Source: Orrella daihaiensis (GTDB lineage: Bacteria > Pseudomonadota > Gammaproteobacteria > Burkholderiales > Burkholderiaceae_B). Taken from it: a stretch of 64,000 bases of DNA. How positions within the stretch are numbered: the stretch's first letter is position 1; every line of letters begins with the position of its first letter. The position numbers were made by a program, and so were the translations under genes. Under the pieces are notes generated by a model, which was not told the DNA's origin, searched no databases, and worked only from the letters and a program-made list of their open reading frames with translations. Of the stretch, positions 45,101 to 55,800 are shown piece after piece. The DNA is taken from NCBI RefSeq assembly GCF_022811525.1, contig NZ_CP063982.1:124001-188000 (forward strand). Reading direction: 5' to 3'.

Positions 45101-47203
45101 TTATTTGCTACGAGCCGCGATGATTTCGTCGGCCACGTTTTTCGGTGCTTCAGCGTAGTGCTTGAATTCCATGGTGTACGTCGCACGACCTTGCGTCAGA
45201 GAACGCAGGTTAGTGGCGTAACCAAACATTTCAGCCAGTGGCACTTCCGCGCGAATAATCTTGCCGCCACCAACCATCTCGTCCATGCCTTGGACCATGC
45301 CACGGCGTGATGACAAATCGCCCATCACCGTACCGGCATAATCTTCTGGCGTTTCTACTTCCACAGCCATCATGGGCTCCAGAAGAACAGGGCTAGCCTT
45401 GCGCATACCGTCTTTAAAAGCCATGGAGGCGGCCATACGGAATGCGTTTTCATTCGAGTCCACGTCGTGGTATGACCCGAAGAACAAGGTAGCTTTTACA
45501 TCCACGACAGGATATCCAGCTAACACGCCGGAGGGCAGAGTTTCCTGGATTCCTTTATCAACAGCCGGAATGTATTCGCGAGGAACCACACCGCCTTTGA
45601 TGGCGTCAACGAACTCATAGCCACCACCTGGCTCAAGCGGCTCGAGCTTGAGCACCACGTGGCCGTATTGACCACGACCACCGGACTGCTTGACGAACTT
45701 GCCTTCGATTTCTTCGCAAGTCTTACGGATCGTTTCGCGATAGGCAACCTGTGGCTTACCAACGTTGGCTTCAACGTTGAACTCACGGCGCATGCGGTCA
45801 ACAAGAATTTCAAGGTGTAATTCACCCATGCCTGAAATAATCGTTTGCCCGGACTCTTCATCGGTACGCACACGGAACGAAGGATCTTCTTGAGCCAGAC
45901 GCGAGAGCGCCAAACCCATCTTTTCCTGGTCGCTCTTGGTCTTGGGCTCAACCGCCTGAGAAATCACAGGCTCAGGGAACACCATCCGCTCAAGCGTGAT
46001 GTGTGAATCAACATCACACAGAGTTTCACCGGTCGTGACATCCTTCAGACCCACGACAGCTGCAATGTCACCAGCAACAACTTCTTTGATCTCTTCACGG
46101 TTGTTGGCGTGCATCTGCAGAATTCGACCGATGCGCTCTTTCTTGCCTTTAACCGGGTTGTAAACCGTGTCGCCGGATTTAAGCACGCCCGAATACACGC
46201 GCACGAAAGTCAGCTGACCAACATAGGGGTCGGTCATAAGCTTGAATGCCAACGCGGAGAACTTCTCGCTATCGTCAGCTTTACGCGACACTTTGGTTTC
46301 GTCGTCGAGTTCGCCTTCAACCGGAGGAATGTCGATAGGCGAAGGCAAGAACTCGATCACCGCGTCAAGCATACGCTGAACGCCTTTGTTCTTAAATGCC
46401 GTACCGCACAACATGGGCTGTATCTCGTTGGCAATCGTACGCGTACGCAATGCCTTGACAATTTCCTCTTCGCTCAAATCGCCGGACTCGAGATACTTGT
46501 TCATCAAGTCTTCTGAAGATTCAGCTGCGGTCTCGACAAGCTTCTCACGCCATTCTTTGGCTGAAGCTTCGAGTTCAGCAGGAATGTCGACGTAGTCAAA
46601 CTTGGTACCTTGACTGGCCTCATCCCAGATGATCGCTTTCATCTTGATCAAGTCGACCACGCCCTTGAAATTCTCTTCAGCACCGATTGGGATTACGATC
46701 GGCACCGGATTGGCTTTCAGACGCATCTTAAGCTGGTCATAGACCTTGAAAAAGTTCGCGCCTGTACGATCCATCTTGTTCACAAAAGCCAAGCGAGGTA
46801 CACGATACTTGTTGGCCTGACGCCAAACCGTCTCGGACTGCGGCTGCACACCACCCACGGCGCAATACACCATGCAAGCGCCATCGAGCACACGCATTGA
46901 GCGCTCAACCTCAATGGTGAAGTCAACGTGTCCCGGGGTGTCAATCACGTTAATGCGGTGCTCTTGGAAGTTCTGCCCCATACCACGCCAGAAGGCAGTG
47001 GTCGCCGCTGAGGTAATCGTGATGCCACGCTCTTGTTCTTGCTCCATCCAATCCATGGTGGCAGCGCCATCATGGACTTCACCAATCTTGTGATTGACGC
47101 CTGTGTAGAACAGGATGCGCTCAGTAGTCGTGGTTTTTCCAGCGTCAATGTGCGCGGAAATACCAATATTGCGGTAGCGCTCAATCGGGGTTTTACGGGA
47201 CAT
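45101..47203 (-). CDS. fusA: Elongation factor G
   Basis: Translocase GTPase. Motifs: AHIDAGKTTTTERIL (~17), DTPGHVDFTIEVERS (~88), NKMDRTGANF (~142); domains II-V follow with GRGQYGHVVL in domain IV and RGMVQGMDE in domain V. Length 700. Between rpsG (18 bp) and tuf (22 bp). Confidence 0.99.
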   Translation of the reverse strand: MSRKTPIERYRNIGISAHIDAGKTTTTERILFYTGVNHKIGEVHDGAATMDWMEQEQERGITITSAATTAFWRGMGQNFQEHRINVIDTPGHVDFTIEVERSMRVLDGACMVYCAVGGVQPQSETVWRQANKYRVPRLAFVNKMDRTGANFFKVYDQLKMRLKANPVPIVIPIGAEENFKGVVDLIKMKAIIWDEASQGTKFDYVDIPAELEASAKEWREKLVETAAESSEDLMNKYLESGDLSEEEIVKALRTRTIANEIQPMLCGTAFKNKGVQRMLDAVIEFLPSPIDIPPVEGELDDETKVSRKADDSEKFSALAFKLMTDPYVGQLTFVRVYSGVLKSGDTVYNPVKGKKERIGRILQMHANNREEIKEVVAGDIAAVVGLKDVTTGETLCDVDSHITLERMVFPEPVISQAVEPKTKSDQEKMGLALSRLAQEDPSFRVRTDEESGQTIISGMGELHLEILVDRMRREFNVEANVGKPQVAYRETIRKTCEEIEGKFVKQSGGRGQYGHVVLKLEPLEPGGGYEFVDAIKGGVVPREYIPAVDKGIQETLPSGVLAGYPVVDVKATLFFGSYHDVDSNENAFRMAASMAFKDGMRKASPVLLEPMMAVEVETPEDYAGTVMGDLSSRRGMVQGMDEMVGGGKIIRAEVPLAEMFGYATNLRSLTQGRATYTMEFKHYAEAPKNVADEIIAARSK

Positions 47204-47221
47204 GATGATGACTTCCTAAAA

Positions 47222-47692
47222 TTACCAACGGAAATGGCTGAAAGCTTTGTTGGCTTCGGCCATCTTGTGCGTGTCTTCACGCTTTTTCATCGCAGCGCCG
47301 CGACCTTCAGCAGCGTCTAGCAGTTCACCAGCCAAACGCAAGTCCATTGACTTCTCACCGCGCTTCTTGGCTGCTTCACGCACCCAACGCATCGCCAACG
47401 CCAGTCGACGCACAGGGCGAACTTCGACGGGCACCTGATAGTTCGCACCACCAACACGGCGGCTCTTGACTTCGACGAGCGGCTTGACGTTATTGATGGC
47501 GGTATCAAATACCTCCAGGGGATCTTTGCCAGACTTTGACTGGATCTGCTCGAGCGCGCCGTAAACAATGCGCTCAGCGACTGCTTTCTTGCCAGAAAGC
47601 ATGACGACGTTCATAAACTTGGCAAGCTCAACACTGCCAAACTTTGGGTCGGGCAGAATATCGCGTTTGGGGACTTCGCGACGACGCGGCAT
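47222..47692 (-). CDS. rpsG: 30S ribosomal protein S7
   Basis: Initiates assembly of the 30S head and regulates the str operon in enterobacteria. MPRRREVPKRDILPDPKFGS, VYGALEQIQSKSGKDPLEVF, RRVGGANYQVPVEVRPVRR. Length 156. The gap of about 196 bp to rpsL is long enough to hold a regulatory structure and contains a short GCACAC/GTGTGC stem. Confidence 0.98.
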   Translation of the reverse strand: MPRRREVPKRDILPDPKFGSVELAKFMNVVMLSGKKAVAERIVYGALEQIQSKSGKDPLEVFDTAINNVKPLVEVKSRRVGGANYQVPVEVRPVRRLALAMRWVREAAKKRGEKSMDLRLAGELLDAAEGRGAAMKKREDTHKMAEANKAFSHFRW

Positions 47693-47888
47693 ATCAATTC
47701 CTTTGTGTCAATTCAGTTGGGAACGAAAAGTTTCGTTACCCTCGGCAACCAAAATGGCAGCCACTTACGTTCCCGGTCTCAACCGGTTGCACTCACCTAA
47801 CCGTTTTTGCGGTCAAAGTGACTCTGTTGCGCACACTAAGTGTGCAGTTAAAAACGCCAAAAACTTGGCATTTAAAACGGATCTAATC

Positions 47889-48266
47889 TTATGCTTTCTT
47901 TGGACGCTTGGCGCCGTACTTGGAGCGGGCTTGCTTACGATCTTTCACGCCCTGCAGATCGAGCGAACCACGAACAATGTGATAACGCACACCTGGCAGA
48001 TCCTTTACACGACCGCCGCGAACGAGCACTACTGAGTGTTCCTGCAGGTTGTGGCCTTCACCACCGATGTAAGAAATCACCTCATAGCCATTAGTCAAAC
48101 GTACTTTGGCGACCTTACGCAAAGCGGAGTTTGGCTTCTTAGGGGTCGTCGTGTAGACACGAGTACACACACCGCGACGTTGGGGGCACTCCTCCAACGC
48201 AGGGCTTTTGCTCTTGGCAATGGCTACAGCACGCGGTTTGCGTACGAGCTGGTTAATGGTTGGCAT
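47889..48266 (-). CDS. rpsL: 30S ribosomal protein S12
   Basis: Decoding-centre protein. The segment TTPKKPNSALRKVAKVRL holds the lysine at which streptomycin resistance changes occur (here the sensitive-type K), and VRGGRVKDLPGVRYHIVRG holds the second resistance lysine and the aspartate that is often methylthiolated. Length 125. First gene of the str operon. Confidence 0.98.
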   Translation of the reverse strand: MPTINQLVRKPRAVAIAKSKSPALEECPQRRGVCTRVYTTTPKKPNSALRKVAKVRLTNGYEVISYIGGEGHNLQEHSVVLVRGGRVKDLPGVRYHIVRGSLDLQGVKDRKQARSKYGAKRPKKA

Positions 48267-48390
48267 ACCTCTTTCCTATAAAACCGTTGTCTTTCGACTA
48301 ACTGGCGGAACTTCCGAATCCGGTTGCGGGCCAAATTTGACGCATGCCCACCCCCTGACGGAGAACCGTAAAAGAGCAGGTATGCCGAAC

Positions 48391-48425
48391 GCCTTACCCG
48401 TTAGGCCCGGCTAAACCGGTAAGGC
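48391..48425 (-). promoter_or_regulatory. Hairpin in the rpsL leader
   Basis: GCCTTACC (48391-48398) pairs with GGTAAGGC (48418-48425), enclosing an 18-nt segment that can pair partly with itself. It lies about 125-160 nt upstream of the rpsL start within the predicted leader and has no U tract, so a regulatory or stabilising structure is more likely than a terminator. Confidence 0.45.
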
Positions 48426-48527
48426 AAAAACTACACCAGATGCACCGCACCGGTGGCCCTGCAATTTCGCTACAAACAATGATGCGAAATCACAGGATAT
48501 TTCTCTACCAATTTGACAGAGCCCGTA

Positions 48528-48556
48528 AGCATATACGACTGCCCTGGATTTGTCAA
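48528..48556 (-). promoter_or_regulatory. Promoter of the str operon (rpsL-rpsG-fusA-tuf)
   Basis: On the minus strand a consensus TTGACA (48551-48556), exactly 17 bp, and TATGCT (48528-48533). Start near 48521, giving a leader of about 255 nt before rpsL. It lies in the only large gap (about 340 bp) between rpoC and rpsL. Confidence 0.75.
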
Positions 48557-48577
48557 ATTTGATACCAACACAGTTAC

Positions 48578-48602
48578 CGGGATCAAGACCGACTTGATCC
48601 CG
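48578..48602 (-). terminator. Hairpin after rpoC
   Basis: Perfect 10-bp stem CGGGATCAAG/CTTGATCCCG with a 5-nt loop, 6 bp after the rpoC stop. It lacks a U tract, so it may be a weak terminator or a 3'-end stabiliser of the rplKAJL-rpoBC transcript. Confidence 0.55.
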
Positions 48603-48608
48603 GTGATC

Positions 48609-51600
48609 TTACTGAGCTGAAGCCTCGTCGGTTGGCTCAGACCCCGGCTCTCCCGAGTCTTCACCACCTTCTGCCACAGTTGCCGGCGCCTCATCGAAAG
48701 GATTGGCAAGCGCCCGTGCTGCCTCGCGCTCAGCCTCATCGAAGGCTTCTTTATCACGACGCGCTTCATGGTAGGCCATGCCAGTACCAGCTGGAATCAA
48801 TCGACCGACAATGACGTTCTCTTTCAGGCCACGCAATTCATCACGCTTACCCATAATGGCAGCTTCGGTTAGGACACGCGTGGTCTCCTGGAACGATGCA
48901 GCCGAAATAAACGAATCTGTCGATAGCGAGGCCTTAGTGATACCAAGCAACACGTTTTCATAAGTGGCGGGCAATTTACCCTCAGCGATAACGCGATCAT
49001 TCTCATTCAGAAGCTCTGAGCGCTCGACTTGTTCACCCGGAATGAACGAGGTGTCACCCGCATCAACGATCAGAACACGACGCAGCATCTGGCGCACAAT
49101 CACTTCGATGTGTTTGTCATTGATTTTCACGCCCTGCAGACGATACACATCTTGAACTTCATCAACCACGTAGGTCGCTAGTTGTTCAATGCCCTTCAAG
49201 CGCAGAATATCGTGTGGATCAGGTGGCCCGTCGACAATGACCTCGCCCTTGTTGACCACTTGGCCATCGTGAACAAGGACTTGCTTGTCTTTGGAAATCA
49301 AGAACTCGTGGGATACGCCATCGAGGTCTGTGATAACCAATCTCTGCTTGCCTTTGGTGTCTTTTCCAAAAGAAACAGTACCAGTCACCTCTGCCAACAT
49401 ACCCGCATCTTTCGGTGAGCGGGCTTCAAACAATTCCGCCACACGTGGCAGACCGCCAGTAATGTCTCGAGTCTTTTGCGATTCCTGCGGGATACGCGCC
49501 AAAACTTCACCGATGTGGACTTGCTGTCCATCACGAACCGTAATCAGCGCACCTACCGGGAATGAGATGTTGACCGAGTGGTCGGTGCCGGCGATCTTTA
49601 CCTCTTCGCCATTATCACCAATCAACTTGATCTGCGGGCGTTGAGCGGTCTTACCACCACGAGTCTTCGGTGTGATAACCACAAGCGTTGACAAGCCTGT
49701 TACTTCATCGACCTGTTTGGCAACAGTCACCCCCTCTTCGATGTTCTCAAAGCGGATTGTTCCGGCGTACTCCGAAATGATCGGGCGGGTCAATGGATCC
49801 CAGGTCGCCAAACGAGCACCTGCTTTAACGCCTTCGCCATCATTAACCTGCAGTGTTGCACCGTAGGGTACTTTATGACGCTCACGTTCGCGGTCGTTCT
49901 CACCAAAAATAATGATCTCGCCAGAACGTGAGATGGCAACACGTTCGCCCTTGGGGTTGGTTACGTAGCGAATTGAGCTAGCAAAGCCAACTGTACCGGC
50001 CGATTTGGTTTCCACACTACTAGCCATCGCGGCACGGGACGCAGCACCACCAATGTGGAAGGTACGCATCGTGAGCTGCGTTCCGGGCTCACCAATCGAT
50101 TGGGCAGCAATCACGCCAACGGCTTCGCCCACGTTCACCAACGAGCCGCGACCCAGGTCACGTCCGTAACAATGAGCGCAGAGGCCATGACGGGTTTCGC
50201 AAGTCAGCGGGGTGCGAACTCGAACTTCGTCGATGCCAAGGCGATCGATGTAATCAACCATATCTTCATCGAGCAAGGTTCCGGCTGAAATCGCCGTTTC
50301 TTGAGTATCGGGATTAACGATATCTACAGCAGCGACTCGACCCAAAATACGCTCGCGCAAAGGCTCAATGACCTCACCACCCTCAACAAGGGCTTTCATT
50401 GCATAGCCATGAGTTGTACCGCAATCGTCTTCTGTAATCACCAGATCCTGCGTGACATCAACCAAACGACGAGTCAGATAACCTGAGTTCGCTGTTTTTA
50501 ACGCCGTGTCTGCCAGACCCTTACGAGCACCGTGCGTTGAGATGAAGTACTGCAGAACGTTCAACCCTTCACGGAAGTTAGCGGTAATAGGCGTCTCGAT
50601 AATCGAACCGTCAGGCTTTGCCATCAAACCGCGCATACCTGCAAGCTGACGAATCTGGGCCGCAGAACCACGGGCACCTGAGTCTGCCATCATGTAGATC
50701 GAGTTAAACGATTCCTGGCGAGTCTCTTTACCATGGCGATCAACGACAGGCTCGGATGCAAGCTGCTCCATCATCGCCTTGCCGACTTTGTCGCCGGCCT
50801 TGCCCCAGATATCCACTACGTTGTTGTAGCGTTCCTGCGCGGTGACGAGACCCGAAGAGTACTGCTTGTCAATCTCTTTGACCTCGGTGCTAGCTTGAGC
50901 AAGAATTTCCGCCTTGACCTCAGGTACCAACATGTCACCCATGGCAATCGAAATACCACCACGGGTTGCCAGTCGAAAGCCCGACTGCATTAACTTATCG
51001 GCAAAGATCACCGTATCACGCAAGCCACAGCGGCGGAATGATTGGTTGATCAGGCGGGAAATTTCTTTCTTTTTCAGCGCTCGGTTCATTGCCTCAAATG
51101 GCAATCCACGCGGCATGATTTCCGACAGCAAGGCTCGCCCAACCGTCGTCTCTACACGCTTGGTTTCGGAAACCCACTCACCATGAGCATCATGACTCCA
51201 ATCGGTTAAACGAACCGTGATGCGGGTCTGAAGCTCCACTTCCTTGTTGTCGTAAGCGCGCTGAACCTCAGCCACATCGGCAAAGAACATGCCTTCACCC
51301 TTGCCATTGACACGCTCTCGGGTTGCATAGTAGAGGCCAAGCACAATATCTTGCGAAGGCACAATCGATGGTTCGCCGTTGGCTGGGAAAAGGACATTGT
51401 TTGAGGCCAGCATCAGCGTACGCGCTTCTAGCTGCGCTTCTAACGATAATGGCACGTGCACTGCCATCTGGTCGCCGTCGAAGTCAGCGTTGAAAGCGGC
51501 GCAGACCAGTGGGTGCAACTGAATTGCTTTACCCTCGATCAACACCGGTTCAAATGCTTGAATACCAAGACGGTGCAGTGTCGGCGCACGGTTCAACAGC

Positions 51601-52862
51601 ACTGGGTGCTCGCGAATGACTTCTTCAAGAATGTCCCAAACCACTGGCTCTTGACTCTCAACAAGCTTCTTAGCCGCCTTGATCGTAGCAGCCAAGCCCA
51701 TCATTTCAAGTCGATTAAAAATGAATGGCTTAAACAACTCCAACGCCATTAGTTTGGGCAAGCCGCACTGATGCAGCTTAAGTGTCGGACCCACCACGAT
51801 GACAGAACGTCCAGAGTAATCAACACGCTTACCCAAGAGGTTCTGGCGGAAACGACCGCTCTTACCCTTGATCATGTCAGCCAGTGACTTCAACTGACGC
51901 TTATTGGCGCCGGTCATGGCTTTGCCGCGACGGCCGTTGTCAAGCAAGGAGTCTACAGACTCTTGCAACATTCGCTTTTCGTTGCGCAGAATAATCTCTG
52001 GCGCTTTCAATTCAAGCAGGCGCTTCAGACGATTGTTACGATTGATGACGCGACGATACAAATCGTTCAAGTCAGAAGTCGCAAATCGACCGCCATCAAG
52101 CGGCACGAGTGGGCGTAAGTCTGGTGGCAACACCGGCAAGACTTCCATCACCATCCAATCGGGCTTGATGCCAGATTTTTGGAAACCCTCCAGCACTTTC
52201 AAGCGCTTGGAGATTTTCTTGATCTTGGCATCTGATGACGTGGCTTTCAATTCGGCGCGCAGAGTCTCTACCTCGCGATCAATGTCGATCGTACGCAGTA
52301 ACTCGCGAACCGCTTCAGCGCCCATCAACGCCTTGAATTCATCGCCGTACTCTTCGGTCTTCGCCAAAAAGTCGTCGTCTGACATGATTTGACCGCGTTT
52401 AAGCGGGGTCATACCCGGCTCGATAACGCACCAAGCCTCGAAATACAAGACGCGCTCAATATCACGCAGCGTCATGTCGAGCACCATACCCAACCGGGAC
52501 GGCAAACTCTTTAAGAACCAAATATGTGCGACTGGGCTTGCAAGTTCGATGTGCCCCATGCGCTCACGGCGCACTTTAGCAACGGTGACCTCAACGCCAC
52601 ATTTCTCACAAATAACACCGCGGTGCTTTAAGCGCTTGTATTTACCGCACAAGCACTCGTAGTCCTTGATGGGGCCAAAGATCTTTGCGCAAAACAAGCC
52701 ATCACGCTCGGGTTTGAACGTACGATAGTTGATCGTCTCAGGCTTACGAACCTCACCGTAAGACCAAGAGCGAATCTTCTCTGGGGAAGCAATGCCAATC
52801 TTGATAGCATCAAAACGCTCGTCTTGCGAGACTTGTTTAAATAGGTCTAGTAGCGCTTTCAT
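48609..52862 (-). CDS. rpoC: RNA polymerase subunit beta'
   Basis: Catalytic subunit. The N-terminal zinc module is CLCGKYKRLKHRGVICEKCGVEV (~70-88); the active-site Mg2+ triad is in NADFDGDQM (~460); the second zinc site is CETRHGLCAHCYGRD; the trigger-loop region has GEPGTQLTMRTFH. Length 1417 is as expected. Its ATG shares one base with the rpoB stop (TAATG), implying coupled translation. Confidence 0.99.
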   Translation of the reverse strand: MKALLDLFKQVSQDERFDAIKIGIASPEKIRSWSYGEVRKPETINYRTFKPERDGLFCAKIFGPIKDYECLCGKYKRLKHRGVICEKCGVEVTVAKVRRERMGHIELASPVAHIWFLKSLPSRLGMVLDMTLRDIERVLYFEAWCVIEPGMTPLKRGQIMSDDDFLAKTEEYGDEFKALMGAEAVRELLRTIDIDREVETLRAELKATSSDAKIKKISKRLKVLEGFQKSGIKPDWMVMEVLPVLPPDLRPLVPLDGGRFATSDLNDLYRRVINRNNRLKRLLELKAPEIILRNEKRMLQESVDSLLDNGRRGKAMTGANKRQLKSLADMIKGKSGRFRQNLLGKRVDYSGRSVIVVGPTLKLHQCGLPKLMALELFKPFIFNRLEMMGLAATIKAAKKLVESQEPVVWDILEEVIREHPVLLNRAPTLHRLGIQAFEPVLIEGKAIQLHPLVCAAFNADFDGDQMAVHVPLSLEAQLEARTLMLASNNVLFPANGEPSIVPSQDIVLGLYYATRERVNGKGEGMFFADVAEVQRAYDNKEVELQTRITVRLTDWSHDAHGEWVSETKRVETTVGRALLSEIMPRGLPFEAMNRALKKKEISRLINQSFRRCGLRDTVIFADKLMQSGFRLATRGGISIAMGDMLVPEVKAEILAQASTEVKEIDKQYSSGLVTAQERYNNVVDIWGKAGDKVGKAMMEQLASEPVVDRHGKETRQESFNSIYMMADSGARGSAAQIRQLAGMRGLMAKPDGSIIETPITANFREGLNVLQYFISTHGARKGLADTALKTANSGYLTRRLVDVTQDLVITEDDCGTTHGYAMKALVEGGEVIEPLRERILGRVAAVDIVNPDTQETAISAGTLLDEDMVDYIDRLGIDEVRVRTPLTCETRHGLCAHCYGRDLGRGSLVNVGEAVGVIAAQSIGEPGTQLTMRTFHIGGAASRAAMASSVETKSAGTVGFASSIRYVTNPKGERVAISRSGEIIIFGENDRERERHKVPYGATLQVNDGEGVKAGARLATWDPLTRPIISEYAGTIRFENIEEGVTVAKQVDEVTGLSTLVVITPKTRGGKTAQRPQIKLIGDNGEEVKIAGTDHSVNISFPVGALITVRDGQQVHIGEVLARIPQESQKTRDITGGLPRVAELFEARSPKDAGMLAEVTGTVSFGKDTKGKQRLVITDLDGVSHEFLISKDKQVLVHDGQVVNKGEVIVDGPPDPHDILRLKGIEQLATYVVDEVQDVYRLQGVKINDKHIEVIVRQMLRRVLIVDAGDTSFIPGEQVERSELLNENDRVIAEGKLPATYENVLLGITKASLSTDSFISAASFQETTRVLTEAAIMGKRDELRGLKENVIVGRLIPAGTGMAYHEARRDKEAFDEAEREAARALANPFDEAPATVAEGGEDSGEPGSEPTDEASAQ

Positions 52863-55800
52863 TATTTACGCTCCAAATCCATGTCCAAGGCCAAAGAGCG
52901 AATCTCTTTGACAAGAACGTTGAAGGACTCCGGCATGCCAGCGTCGATGGTGTGATCACCCTTGACAATATTTTCATAAAGCTTGGTACGACCACCAATA
53001 TCATCCGACTTAACCGTAAGCATTTCCTGCAGGGTATAAGACGCGCCATAAGCCTCGAGTGCCCAGACTTCCATCTCACCGAAGCGCTGACCACCAAACT
53101 GTGCCTTACCACCGAGCGGTTGTTGCGTAACGAGCGAGTACGGACCCGTTGAACGGGCATGCATCTTGTCATCGACCAAGTGGTGTAGTTTAAGGTAGTG
53201 CATATAGCCGACCGTAACGGGTCGTTCAAACTGATCACCCGTGCGACCGTCGTATAGCCATGCCTGAGTTCGGCTTGGTGTCAGACCAACCTTTTCAGAG
53301 ATGTCCTCTGGATACGCCATGTCGAGCATCTTGCCAATCTCAGCTTCCGACGCACCGTCAAACACTGGGGTAGCGAACGGAACACCATCGGTCAGGTTAC
53401 GAGCAAGCTCGAGAACCTCCGCATCTGTGAGCTTGTCAATTTGCGCACCGGCACCAGTTTCATTGTAGACCCGGTCAAGATAGGCCCGAACCGCCTTGGC
53501 ATCAGCTTTTTGCTGCTCGCGCAACATATCATTGATGCGGTAGCCAATACCTTTAGCTGCCCACCCGAGGTGAACCTCCAGTACTTGTCCGACGTTCATC
53601 CGTGAGGGCACGCCCAGCGGATTCAAAACGATATCGACAGGTGTGCCATCAGCCATGTGAGGCATATCTTCCACGGGCACTATTTTGGACACCACGCCCT
53701 TGTTACCGTGGCGACCAGCCATCTTATCGCCAGGCTGCAAGCGGCGCTTGACTGCCAAGTAGACCTTGATCATCTTCAGCACGCCTGCGGGCAATTCGTC
53801 ACCCTGCGTCAACTTCTTGCGCTTTTCTTCAAACGCTAAGTCGAACTGGTGACGCTTGGCTTCGAGTGACTCTTTGGCTTGTTCAAGCACAACGGCATGG
53901 TCTTCATCAGCCAGACGGATATCAAACCACTGCCAACGATCGAGTTCCCCGAGATAGTCTTTGGTAATCGTCGAGCCTTTTGCTAGCTTACGTGGACCAC
54001 CATTAACTGTCTTACCGACCAGCACCTTCTCGATACGATCAAACGTGTCGTTTTCTACGATACGCAGCTGATCATTCAAGTCCTGCCGGTAGCGACGCAA
54101 CTCATCATCGATGATGGACTGGGCCCGCTTGTCACGAGCGATGCCTTCACGCGTGAAAACCTGAACATCGATGACGGTTCCAACCATGCCGGAAGGCACA
54201 CGTAACGACGTATCTTTCACATCGGAAGCTTTTTCACCAAAAATTGCACGCAGCAACTTTTCTTCAGGCGTCAGCTGAGTTTCGCCTTTGGGCGTGACCT
54301 TACCAACGAGCACATCATCGGCACGCACTTCTGCGCCGATATGCACAATGCCCGATTCATCAAGGCGGTTGAGCTGACTCTCGGCCAAATTACTAATATC
54401 ACGGGTAATCTCTTCCGGACCGAGCTTGGTATCCCGCGCCACCACCGTAAGCTCCTCAATGTGGATTGAGGTGTAGCGGTCTTCAGCGACAACCTTCTCC
54501 GAGATCAGGATCGAGTCTTCGAAGTTGTAACCGTTCCAGGGCATGAAAGCGATCAGCATATTCTGACCAAGCGCCAACTCGCCAAGATCCGTCGATGCGC
54601 CATCTGCAAGCACATCACCTTTGCGAACACGATCACCCCGTCCCACGATCGGACGCTGATTAATGTTCGTATTCTGATTCGAGCGGGTGTACTTGATCAG
54701 GTTGTAAATATCAACACCGACTTCGCCGGCGACGTTCTCGTCGTCATTGACACGGATCACAATACGCTCGGCATCAACGTAATCAACCACGCCGCCACGC
54801 AAAGCCTGCACCGTCGTGCCAGAGTCGACAGCTACGGTTCTTTCAACACCAGTTCCCACCAGCGGCTTTTGCGGACGCAAGCAAGGGACTGCCTGACGCT
54901 GCATGTTTGCACCCATCAATGCGCGGTTTGCGTCATCATGCTCAAGGAATGGGATCAAAGAGGCTGCCACCGAAACAATTTGCGAAGGCGCCACGTCGAT
55001 GTAATTGATGTTTTCCGGCGACGTCAGCAAGGTTTCACCTGCTTGTCGACATGCCACCAAATCATCAACAAATACACCATTGTCGTTGAGTTGTGCGTTT
55101 GCCTGAGCAATTACAAATTTGCTTTCTTCAATGGCAGACAAATACTCAATTTCATCGGTGACCTGTCGGTCTACCACTTTGCGGTAAGGCGTTTCTAGAA
55201 AGCCGTACTCATTGAGTCGAGCATACAGTGCCATCGAATTGATAAGGCCAATGTTAGGACCTTCTGGCGTCTCGATTGGGCAAACACGACCGTAATGAGT
55301 AGGATGGACGTCGCGCACCTCAAAGCCTGCACGCTCTCGAGTCAAGCCACCCGGGCCGAGTGCTGAGACACGGCGTTTGTGTGTGATCTCAGAAAGCGGG
55401 TTGGTCTGATCCATGAACTGCGACAACTGGCTCGACCCGAAAAACTCTTTGATTGCCGCTGAAATTGGCTTGGAGTTAATCAAATCATGCGGCATCAAGT
55501 TCTCAGTTTCCGCCTGACCCAAGCGCTCTTTAACTGCACGCTCAACTCGTACTAAACCAGCGCGGAATTGGTTCTCAGCCAACTCTCCAACACAGCGTAC
55601 ACGGCGATTGCCCAAGTGGTCGATATCGTCGATGTTGCCGCGACCATTACGCAATTCCACCAAAAGCTTGATGGTCTCCAGAATGTCCTCGTCAGTCAAA
55701 GTCATCGGGCCCGACGCATCGTCGCCGCGGCCAAGTCGACTGTTAACTTTCATACGTCCGACTCGGGACAGATCGTAAGTTTCCTCGCTGTAGAACAAAC

